From assembly GCA_026874595.1 (NCBI GenBank), contig CM049321.1, positions 6,010,979-6,074,978 of the forward strand: 64,000 bases of DNA. The letters run 5' to 3'. Below, piece after piece: positions 35,732 through 47,600 of the stretch (its first letter is position 1; every line of letters begins with the position of its first letter). The notes under the pieces were generated by a model that saw only the letters and a list, made by a program, of their open reading frames with translations, made no database searches and was not told the DNA's origin. The stretch is from Sipunculus nudus (Eukaryota; Annelida; Sipuncula; Golfingiida; Sipunculidae). The position numbers and the translations under genes are program-made.

Positions 35732-35773
35732 GTTGGATCAGTGGATTACTGTGCGGACTTGGATCCAGATTAA
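35732..35773 (+). CDS. Orphan candidate terminal exon (VGSVDYCADLDPD*)
   Basis: A good polypyrimidine/acceptor (CTTCATTTCAG) precedes 14 codons ending in TAA when read in phase 0. No upstream exon could be attached. It may be a decoy. Confidence 0.15.
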   Translation, partial: VGSVDYCADLDPD

Positions 35774-36203
35774 TCTAAATTTGTCCCTCTCTATTTACTG
35801 TCTTGCATGTAATTCTGTAATGCATTTCCGAAAAAAATTTATTTCTCATAATGTTGTATTACGTCTTTTGCTCGTTCAGCCTCTATTTATTATAAAAATC
35901 TATTGAGAATTTTAACTATGTATGCCGGGAAGGTAACCTTTAACACGCATAGGTAACTACAAGGTATATAGTGATGAACCAAAGTTATCTTGGCTATTGA
36001 GATAAAATTAAAAACAAATGTTAATAAATGTTTATGTCGATCTCATCCAATGTTCCCAATGTATTACAATGTATTAATATGGAATTTCCTGATATGAGGT
36101 TGAATAAATTCTGCGGCAGACCTATAGGGGTACATGTGTTTGGGTAGGTATGCATTCTTCGAGAGCTTTCAACTTTTGAATTTTCATTATAGAACACTCT
36201 AGC

Positions 36204-36287
36204 ATTACACCACACTCAAAAACACGACAGATTACACAGAATTACACCACATTACACCACACTCAAAAACACGACAGATTACACAGA
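36204..36287. repeat. Two-copy ~38-bp direct repeat
   Basis: ACACCACACTCAAAAACACG followed by ACAGATTACACAGA occurs twice (36204-36240 and 36250-36287), separated by a short ACACCAC-rich spacer. Confidence 0.85.
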
Positions 36288-36364
36288 GGCTCAAACAGAT
36301 GCATGAAAAAGTCATAAATCACACTGAAGACAATAAAAAGACTTAAGCGGGTGTACCAGGGTGC

Positions 36365-36370
36365 TTTATT
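36365..36370 (-). terminator. Candidate polyadenylation signal (AATAAA) of the intact VWD gene
   Basis: The first AATAAA on the minus strand after the stop codon at 36763; it would give a 3' UTR of about 400 nt that includes a (TA)n tract. Confidence 0.35.
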
Positions 36371-36492
36371 TTCATCTAGACTTCACCTGGTGCAAGTGAA
36401 TGTGAGAATCGGAGCAAGACAGATTTACTCTAAGACTGGAAATTGTTATATAATGAAAAAATTAATAATTATAATTAATGATGCAATTCTGT

Positions 36493-36497
<5 letters not shown>

Positions 36498-36539
<42 letters not shown>
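36498..36539. repeat. (TA)n microsatellite in the predicted 3' UTR
   Basis: About 20 TA units between the VWD stop codon and the candidate polyadenylation signal. Confidence 0.9.
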
Positions 36540-36545
<6 letters not shown>

Positions 36546-36762
36546 CCATCAGCATCATGATACCGGATATTATGCTTATTATGTTTTAGAAATGCAAAGA
36601 TATGTCATAAATTTGTTTCTGTTTACAAATAATGTTTGCCGGATTCTGAGGCTTTATCCTATATCGAGATATGATAGTAATGTTCAGAGTGACGGCCAAA
36701 GCTCATGATCAATGGTGCAGCAAGTGATCGGATGAAGTCTGTTCCCTTGTCACGTGGCAGCC

Positions 36763-36781
36763 TTATCCCTGTGCAGGGCAT
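36763..36781 (-). CDS. VWD intact copy, exon 10 (C-terminus and stop)
   Basis: Acceptor TTTTCGCAG; phase 2 entry gives GCPAQG then TAA at 36765-36763. A Cys directly after SWKVEG parallels the Cys after SWNVVDG at the end of VWD1, which supports this frame. A longer frame (MPCTGIRLPRDKG.. to 36661) is open but does not fit the phase of exon 9. Confidence 0.6.
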
Positions 36782-37286
36782 CTGCGAAAAATAGAGAATA
36801 TGTATTTTAATTATGCAGTTATGCGCGGTCCCTTGATTGCCAAATTGCCATATCTGAAGTGTGTATTTAGCTTCCTGTTTCATTTGATGATTCACAGTTT
36901 AATGAAGTTGAGGTTTTAAAAAATTATAAAAAAAAAACATAAAAAAATTCTTAAAATTCGTGTCCAAAAGTATGACACTAATTTGGGTTTGGATGAAACC
37001 TGAGATGATGTTTCTCAGGTGAGACGTGGGCGATTAATATATACTTACCCTTCTACTTTCCAACTGTTTATGAATGTTTCAAGTCCGTTTGGATCGTTGT
37101 TCACGTCGTCACCCTCCCTAGTTATAAGGTCGTCGTCCCTAAAATACATTAAAAATAAATAATATATAATTTTGGTATCCTCTGGCTGGAACGGACAGGG
37201 GGTAAACTTTGTGCATCAATATTGACGACTTAGGATATTTTTTCTTATAGGATTGGATGTAAGTCCTGTTTTACTTCATTATTCCA

Positions 37287-37339
<53 letters not shown>

Positions 37340-40300
37340 TAGTTGCTATGTATGAAAATGGGACATTATGGCCATGCAAGAAAAGAACAGATTCCAAGCC
37401 CCCCCCCCCCAAAAAAAAAATCGTTAAGTCTATATTTATGTTAGTAATGTTCAGAGCAACGCTGACTGACAGTAACGAATCCTCAAATCCTAACTCTGAC
37501 TCGAGTGCTGTCTTTGAATTACTTGTACTCGAGTACTCCAAGACACCTTACATAAATACCGTCCGCACCATATGATGCCAGTTACGTACGGAGGGGATAC
37601 TTGTAGGGTTTATAGGTTTATTTCTTCATATATGTCAAGGTCAAACTTGTTGAATGGGGACTTTTTTTAGGTCTCTGACAGTGCAAAACCGTCAAATACA
37701 ATTATGTTCTTCTCAATGCCCTTGCTCATGGCCACGTTTAAGATTGATCTAAAATATGATGAGCTCACACCCTGACCTTTGGGCAAAAATTAGTCATAGG
37801 TGATCGAATTGCAATTATTAATTTCTAAATTTGCCCATATACTGTAAACACCACTGTTTGATTCGTTTTCCAATTTTCTCTGACGTATTCGCTTATGCTC
37901 TCGCCAAGAAATTCGGTTTGTTTAAGTTTAGCATATAAGATTACCGAGGTGTTACTACTGGCAGGTTCACAAACTAGTCTAACTAGTAAGTGGAAAACTC
38001 AACAAAACCCTTTTTATAATGTATGCACTTACACGCCATTGCAGTTTCCACACAGGCCAGACACTATTCCGTCGAATTGGTGATCAAAGCAGAGGTCGTA
38101 ACAATATCGTCCAGGCGAGCAAATTCTCATAGGTTCTTGTACGGAATCGCAGCAGAGCATGTTCTGGTCATCTTTGTAGCAATCAAACTCTTGATCCTCG
38201 TAGGGAAGCGCCACATCTTGTCCGTTCTATAAATAAAAGAAATACCCATGTTCTGGTATTTAGGTATTTGTAGAAATAATTCATTTATAACATCTGGAAA
38301 TAGACAATTCATTGATATCAACATAAAGCAGACATTGGGGAAGATCAGTACAGTTTAAGCACAATGACAACAGTTTATACTACCATCAATAATCTGGCCT
38401 GTATACGCTTTCTGATACCTTATTTCAACGAGCCACTCAGCCGTCTATTTCAAGAGATACATACTAACACGCGTTTGGGCTGAAATCAGTACTGCAAATC
38501 AAATACGGATGGGCTTAAAAGGTCCTGTTTGAAAGGTCAGACTTTGATGCCTTATTTTTAAAATGTTAAATATTTTATATTAAATGGTAACAGCTGTGTT
38601 TAAGGAACGGCGTAAAACAAGTGTTCTATATTCATAGAATAAGCGCAAGAGCACAAGGTAACTGATAGAATAGGGCGACCATGCCGTTGCTGGTAGAAAA
38701 AGGCGACAATGTCATAGGTCTTTTATTTGACTGCATAAAGCGAGAATAGTTAGGATGATTTGGACACCAGAAGGATAATTAAAGCATATACCAGAAGTTG
38801 GAAAACGTTAATAAAGAGAACCTCAAAATTATGTAGACCACCGGGACCTCGATAAATTGGTCATATATTCTTGATGGAGATCTGATATATAAATAACACA
38901 AGAATCGGGTTAGCGAAGAATTGTCTTATTTTTACATGGTCGCTTTACTGATGTGGTCTTAAGGCTCAGCTATTTTTTTCTTTGCCGAAGTGTTAACACT
39001 CCGTATAGAGTGGGGTTACCTTAGATTAATTAGAATCCTTAGTTCTGAAGAAATTATATACATTAGTACGACTTCAGATAGTCTAACCTGCTGCCTAACT
39101 AAGGGCCAGTGATGTAGAGTCCACAATATCCGAGACTCTAGAACACTCGACTTAATTGCCCAGATCCTGTACCCCAAGTACAAGTCCGTGTGCGAGTCTT
39201 TAAAAAGCAGCCTCTACTCCAGAGATAACTGCAAGTCTAGATTCGAGCCCTTCATCATTGCCCCGGATGTGTGGCCCCCATGAGATGAATGACCTGCAGT
39301 TTTATATGGAGTAATAAAGACACTTTGGTACAACACTGGTTATTCTTTATATTTACATTATTATATTTTGCGTCCGGTTTTTCCCAGCGCCATATTGGCC
39401 GGTAGGTGCTTAACTGGTTTTCCGTAAGCCGAACTCAGTTGCGTAGTTTCAGTAAGATGGCAATGCGACTGACCCTTTAGCAAAATAAGGTCTCATTCCT
39501 CAGAAAGTATAAACAAATATATGCAAACGACTTCTTTGCATTGTTTCCGCGGAATTGCATGACATTACTTACTATCGTCATTCAACCGAAGTATAAGGTT
39601 TGGTTTTCTCATATGATCTCCCAAGGCTCTAGCACATTGTATTATTTACCGTGATTGTTCCCGGTAAGCCATGACCAGTCGTATACTATGCTAATCCGAA
39701 TCCGTTGTTTTAATAGTCGCAATCAACCTGATTTTCATGACACTTTGGGGCGATGTAAGTAGATTTGAACTACTGGTTCGAATAAAGAAAATACGCGGTA
39801 TTTTAGGGTATCAGATTATCTGACTATGGCATACGAAAATTTAAACCAAAATCCTTCGTGCACTAGAACATTTAGTCAAAAAAGGGATGTTGTGTTATAA
39901 AACCGGATAAAGAATACAAATTTCCTTAATTATAACCCACATTTGCACATTTATTCATTTATTTATTTTACTGGGTATATCACCAAAGGATCCGAAAGGC
40001 GCGTTTGGTTGTGAGTGAAGCAGGACCGCTCAGCCTTGGTGGGTAAAAAACACCCTTAAGATATCACCTTGATAAACACATTACCAATTTTTACAACGAT
40101 AGAGAAATCCAAAAGAAAAAAATATATTGTGAACCAGGTCCTCCAAATTGAAATAACGTTCCAATTAAAGTGTCTAAGAGATAACCAATTTACCAATGTA
40201 TCGACACAACCGATTAACCAACCAAGTTGCGAAGCAAACAAGTCGAAAACTTAATAAACATATATCTTACCACAGACACGGATGTATGGTTCATTCTATA

Positions 40301-43300
40301 TACGCCTCCGTTTTGCCTGAAGATGATTTTGTCGGTCCAGCTGCGTCGCAGATTATTGTTTCGTCGCATTGTGATCATACCCATATCTAGCTTTCCATCA
40401 TCAGTAAGAATCATATCATATGTACATACATCATTGACGTTAAAATTTAGACCATCCGGTATTGTCGTGTGAGGGTCTCCGCAGACTCTACAACATGGCC
40501 AGGCTGTAATACAAAAAAAAAAAAAAACAACGGCAGCAATTAACTGTCCAAATATTCAATTTTCAACATGCATAAATAATGATAAACATGATTTTAATTT
40601 TGTTTTCATTTTTTCTGTTTATATTCAATATTCAACATTCTATTGACAGGTCCTAACAATAATTATTACTGAAAACAGTTGATATCGAAATTAGGTTTTT
40701 AAAAGTCAATAGGGGTAATGCCGACCAAAACTGTGTGTCTGCATAAGACAATTGAAATCAAAATTCACGAAATTTAAGAATAAGCCAAAAAAAGCCAAGA
40801 ATTACATTTTTTAAAATAAATTTTAAATACTCAAAACACGGGAAGCAATGCCAGAGCATCAATCGTAACTGGGATTCTTTGAAAAGAGACAGTTATCTCA
40901 GTCGTCTTATAGATCATTTTCAAGGTATGTCCTACAGGTAAACTGAAAAGAAATAAAACTTTAGGTAACATGCCAAGTATTTGCTCCGCTTTTTTACTAG
41001 CCAGCATTCAGCATTGCTCTGGGACTATTAACAGAACATCACATTCATAATCGAATAACTGGCCGATAATACGGCACATTTTGTAAACAATAACTAGTAT
41101 TTTTTTCACTGCTATTCATCTATTGTACATCATTATTCAAAAGGGATATGTTTTATGAGGAATTCTGCATGTATGTTTTCCTAAGCGATGAAAAATATGT
41201 CAATTTCAATATTACCCCTAACTCTGTTTTAAGCAAGCCCTCACTGTGTGCTATACACCCCTGTTTGTAACTAATGTTTAAGTGTTCGGATCGGCATTCG
41301 ATAAGAAAATAACAGTGGCATCTGCAAATAAACTACATTTTAAGTTCCAAATCTTACCACTGATATAATTTACTTATAAAACAAGAATTGTTGTATCAGT
41401 CGAACTAAAATTGACCCTTGTAGAATATCTGTGGGTATACGCTGCGGTGAAGATTGTCATACAACCACACGCACTTGTCACCAGGTGTCGGGGAGGGGGA
41501 TGGTGATATAAAAAGCACTGCAACACTGTCGTTTTAGCATATCATATCGTTAAGCTACTTTTCCTCCCTATTGTAAAAAAAAATATGCAAAATATTTTGG
41601 AGGTCATCCAGTGATATTTATGTCGACCCCCACTTCCTCAAACCTCCCTTCATGACAAGTGCCTTTGCATTATACCCAATAAATCATAATGGGCGCTATG
41701 ATGGCGTATTCCATCTGGATTTGGAGATGACCAGTACATCTTCACTCCCAGATGGTGAGAGCACACCCTTGTAGTAGAGACCTTGACTTAGGTGTAAGCG
41801 CATGAGTCAGCTAGTTCGTGATGTGGATTAACAACCTTGGGGTACGAGCACAGCGCCCTAACCAGGACACCACTGCGCACTACTCTAGATGCAAATGGAG
41901 AATCATTTAACCCAGGATATAACCTCTCTGGATGCTCAACCTTTAAAAAATATGACTTCATACACTTTTGTCTCTTCTCAACAATTCGCATGAGAACGCC
42001 TAATTTAATAAATCCTTAACATTTTCATTCCCTGAGATTCCTAGTGTCTATAGTTTAGTGATTGACGCGTATGACGTTTGGGCCGGTACACTGGGTGGGT
42101 AGGGTTCAAATATTGCAGGGGCCCATGCCAGATTTTCCCCAAGGTCTTAAATTAAATATGAAATTAGAGAAGAATATTGTTTTCTGGTAACTGGTTTGCC
42201 TTTGTCTGAAAATGACGTCACGCCAGCAGAGGACATGAGGTGTAAGATTGTGTTAACAAGGAAGATGCTGGGAAAGGTAAACCAGTGATGGCTGGTCTGG
42301 AGGACACTAGGGGTACTTGTAATATGCTGACACTAGATAGGCTATCCCACAAGGCTGTTAGCCATAGACCCAGCCAAAAAGGAAAATAAAGTACTCACGT
42401 TTAGGGGGTTCTACGTCGTCGCACCTGCAATGGAATGCGTGATATAATGGATGGATTAGATGGATGTTGAATAAAAAGTAATAGGTAATACACATGCGTA
42501 TATATATATATATGTATATATATAAATATATATATATTTTTTTATGTGAAATTCTTCTAAAAAATTCATACCTTAATGGAACTGTTAGGGACATTCCTTA
42601 TTCACCAAAAAAATTGATATTCTGCTTTCACAATATTTGAGAAATCTAATAATTAAAACAAATCAGGAAAATCAGACTGTACATCACAACATTTCAGCCC
42701 CACCTAAGGCACTCAGGATCCTTGGTCACACGCAAAACCAGCAGCTAATGCCTCAAAAAGGAAGGTAGGCGTTCATCCCGTGCATTTCGATGTGTTTGTT
42801 CACAATATAACTCACGCAATTAAGAATAAAATATCATGTAAATTACAAAGCAATTGGAGAATTGATCAGACTTTAGTGTGGACCCAGCGCGTGATCCGGA
42901 TTTAGGAATATCATCAATAACTATGCACAAATATACAGTCACTTTGGAATATGGACCGAAAAAGTGAATGTATAAACGGTTTAGGGACCCCCCCCCCCCC
43001 CCAACCATGGCGGATATTTAATTCCTAAGAAATAAGATTTCTTGTTAGAATATGTCGGTAAAAAACTTTCAAAATTGGTTGTCTATATGAAATCAGTAGA
43101 GCATTATTTTTTAAATGAAATTATATAATGACAAGTTCACTAATATAGGAAGGGAATATATGAGTAAGTGAAGTAGACATATGATACCTTAATGTAGACT
43201 AGCTGGTCTTCTTTAAGGTATCATATTTCAACTTCACTTACTCATATATACAGACTAGCACGGAAATTAAAACCTTATATTATAAAGGGATTATATGTAA

Positions 43301-44571
43301 TACTATTTTGTATTTTGTTCCGGCGATCTCTACACTGCAACAATGTGGAGCCAATTGAAAATATAGACTATATATTATATATCGGCAGACTTATTCCAAA
43401 AAGTTAGCTCCTATATTAATGCAACAATGTATTATATAAAAAATAATAATAAATAAAAATCAACCCACAAACATAAATTGCAAAATAGGTGCTGTGTACA
43501 CATAGGGCATCGACTTCTTGATACCTCGACAGGATACCTCTCCCCTCAGCACACAATCTATAGCCCGTTACATTCATAATTTTTTTTTCAATTTTACTGG
43601 AAACTATGATAGTGTAGGGTAAAGGTTTAAATGGCTTAATTTTCACAAAAAAATAAATACCTACATTACATCTTATCTAACTGAAGTTTTTTTATTTTTT
43701 AAATTATGATCAAATAGTCTACATTAAACAAGAATTCAGTCCCATATATGGACGGTAAGGTCATTGGTCATAGCAAAACCAGCTTGAGTTGACAGCTGCT
43801 GATTGGATGATGTCATTCAAAACTCTAAAAAATATAACCTACCAAAACAAAGATGGCTACTCATGCTGGGACACACCATATCATATACCAACTCATTGTG
43901 AAGAGACTAATTGTTTTAAACATTAACAGGGGTTTTATTGTAAAAATCTTATTTATCACACTAGGTTGTCATTTCCAAATGTAATATTCTAGGAGATTAT
44001 TAATAATTATAACTTTTTAGAAAATTGTCTTAAAAAGACAGGTGGCAATACGTTGGAGAAACAGAGAATAATCAAAATGTCTACTAGTTGCTTCAAATCG
44101 TTGAGTAATACCTATGAATGGGACGGTCTCTCCGGTTCCAAAGGAAATATATTACGATAATCAAGGTAACCTCCACAATTTAATGGGCTGTTTGTTTTGT
44201 GTTGTCTTAACTCTCCACAAAATTCTTGAAAATCGATTCTTACGTTTTGCATAAAGACAAACATACCAAAGATCAAAGGAAGAGAGGCTATAGCACAATT
44301 AATTTTTAGGCAAGGAATACCTTTTTAATATTAAATAAAATCATTATTTGACGTAGGAGTTTACAAAACAGAAAATATACTACATTGGAAAGCTGTTGAT
44401 GAAGTGGTTGGTATCATGAATATATCTAAAATAAAAATAACAAAGTGATGGTTAGACGGAAGACGCACTTAAACTTTGCAAAACTATCATTGACTAATGT
44501 GAATGGAGACCCTGAGGTTGAACGAGCTGAAGTTTGTTTTGTGGCAAGTAATATATGGTAATATATAACAA

Positions 44572-44615
<44 letters not shown>

Positions 44616-47600
44616 CATTGAGCAGTTACCATTACGCAATGACTAAAAATAAGTATCAAGACACTTAATTCACCATATAACCTATGTAACGACATATTGC
44701 ATTTGTCCTAGTGGTCTTCCATGTTCATAAAAATACAACCTACATTATTTTAAAAAAATTACCGCAGTTAAATTTAAAATATAATTGATAAGTGTCAGCG
44801 AATCAGATGTCATTCAACTGCCTTCTAACAATCGTTTTCTCCGTATACGCCTGTAAGTAGTTAGCGATGTAGTTTTCAATGTCGCTTACCATCATTCTAC
44901 TCGGTATCTTACTCACAGGAATACGACTCTACTTTCTGGAGCTTGAGCGTATTGAAGACCCTTCCCCATAGTGCACTTAGACTTTTTAATTCACTAGTTA
45001 TACATGTGCTATATATAGCCTACCTGACTTAATACAGTGAACAGTCACAATAAGACAACCCGTCGCACAGTCGATGTTATTAGAAAAGCTGGTTTTTACC
45101 AATCTTAATACCTACGGTTCTCTCAAGGGTGGTCTTTCAGACAAGTGCCATTGTACATCGAGCTGTGCGTATATGAAGGTCTGCGTGTGTGGAAGAATGA
45201 ATGATGATGTCTTATAAAATATTGATTTTATGAACATACCCATCCACGACATTCCAGCTTTCGCCAAATATTTTGTACGTATCGAAGTTTCTTTCCTCCA
45301 GGACCGTGCCGTCGCTAGTGACCAGATCATCAGTTTTACTACAATGAAAACTTATATCTTGCATCTCATGAAGCTCTTATTCCACACACAGTTTTCATAT
45401 TTTTATTTATATATTGATATAATTTTATTTACTTAATCATAGCGACCGAATGGACTTGAGAATGGTGATCTTCATGCCTGCATACCAAACATATGCATTT
45501 TTTCTGTTTTTCTCTGGTTAAATTTGTCAATTTCAGATAATTTTCATATAATTATCTCCTTCATGTATTACTGTTGATTGACCACAATGATTTAATTTAA
45601 ATTAGATGTTTAAATCAGCACAATGTACTCTAGTTGATAGGCATGGGAAAAGTCTAGACAAAGATTAAATGATGCAAATCAAAATTAATGGGCAAATAGG
45701 AACACAGAGACAATGTCGCATACATCAGGGAGTTTTTAATTGTAACTGGCATTGTAATGTGCCTATATGGAATTTAATCTCTCAAGAGACATGATTGATA
45801 CGAGAGCTTCCGTATTGGCTAAAACTAAGCCTGATGTAATGATAAGTGAGAATAATTGTAATATAATGTGCCAGCGCATTATGGAGACAACGCCCGTCCA
45901 AAAAATGCACAGGTCCTGCCTGATGGCTATAGTAAAATATACCAACGGGGCCGGTTTAAAACTCACTCTCCGTTGTTGTTTCCACATAAACCGTTCATCG
46001 TGCTCGGATCTTGTCTCCACTGGTCTCCGACACAGACCTTCAGATTATAAGCCCCATGCCAAAAGATTTCCACTTCCTCTGGGATAATCGTAAACTTTAT
46101 GTTTGCTCCTATTCTCTCTATGCGAATGGTGCCATCATCTTGGGTAGGAAAGCCCTGGATGGGGGCAACCGTGCCGTCGGGCTGTAATGTGAATTAGAGT
46201 TAAATATTATATAATATTTACCAATCATTTATCTAAACAAATATTTATCCACACATTTGTTGGATTATTGGGTTTTCCTAAACATCTTAACAATTCTAAA
46301 CACATAAACATTTCAATAATTCCTCCAACATTACCTACGAAGGGTTTAGGAAAGTTCTCATCCATCCATGGTGTATGTTTTTTTGTGCACATAGGTATAC
46401 GTATGACTATACGTCGGTTTCATTTATAGTATATTTATACTAAAGAACCCTATTCCAATATCTGAAGTCTGTTAACTAAAGAAAATCACTTGACACTGTC
46501 ATAGAAATAGGACGGGAAAACCCCGATCAAATCGCACATAGCCTCCTTGTTTTTCTTTTGTTTACCTGTTTTAAACGTGTGGTAAGCCAAAATAAACGGA
46601 ACGCATTCAACAAGGTTATGATGAGCCAGAATTGTGCAAATAGTGTTTTACAACTAAGGAAATTCAACATTCATGCTGCCAGCGATCTAAGATACATATA
46701 TTTTGTTTAGAACATTGTTTTGTATATTAACTTTTTTTATACGCTCTTACATAGGCTACAGCAGCGTTATAAAAACATTTCTTAATAGGAAAACCATAAT
46801 TCATTAAATTGTATGCAGAATAAGCAAGATATCAAATAAAATCTATAGAAAGGTTTGATGAATAACTTGCTATAAGAATTTACCGTATTTCTGTGCTGTC
46901 CCCTTCCCATTTTGGGCACATGTTTAAAGATACAATTTATATAGGAAATTTTAAGGCAACTTTAAAAAAAAAAAAAAAATGAGGATTTTTTTGTTCCTCT
47001 TGTATTATTCTTTTGAATATATTTGCATAACTTAGTCAACATGTTGGGTAAAGGGGCTCACATGTGGCCGGAAATTATATTTATATATCTTCAATATTCG
47101 AGTAACTATAAAGTGGTAGTTTCTCGGTGTTATGACGTAGCTGAGTGTAGTGTTGCAGTGACTTAAGTCAACAGTATAAAAAGTTATTTTAATTTTTTAT
47201 ACTAACCAGGGTCGTCAAAATATTGGGTATGGGGGGGGGGGGGGTTATTCCCCTTTTTTATTAATTTATACTGATATGATAATACTTATATTTTCTAAGA
47301 ACTTTATACGTAATTATAATATATGATTAGGTATATATATTTGAAATGTATGATACGGACAAAAATATATTTGAAATTTTTCAGATGTTATATTTACAGG
47401 CCTGTGTGTGTATGTCTGCGGGTGCCCTATCCCCCCACCACCCTTGGAAGACAAATTGACTCAACTGATGATAATTTATGGAGCAGATCAGATGCAGAGC
47501 TGTTTATAAATATCCTAAAAGTATTAAACGTAATAAACTGTGGAAAACTTGATAATCTAATTGCTGGGTTTAAAAATAATGAAGGACAAAGGTATAAGTG

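Larger units (their letters stand above)
42425..45239 (-). other. Intron 5 of the intact VWD gene
   Basis: It contains (TA)n-like tracts at 42499-42540 and 44573-44611, a C-run at 42988-43001 and a hairpin-forming inverted repeat (43157-43248). No gene recognised. Confidence 0.5.

Noticed and set aside
36661-36781. Longer C-terminal frame MPCTGIRLPRDKG..HYYHISI for exon 10
   Set aside because: It needs phase 0 entry, but exon 9 ends in phase 2; the fitting frame stops after GCPAQG, and a Cys there matches the end of VWD1.
45767-46087. Plus-strand ORFs over the VWD exon 4 region
   Set aside because: Shadows of the minus-strand exon 4 and its flank; the splice sites and VWD motifs are on the minus strand.
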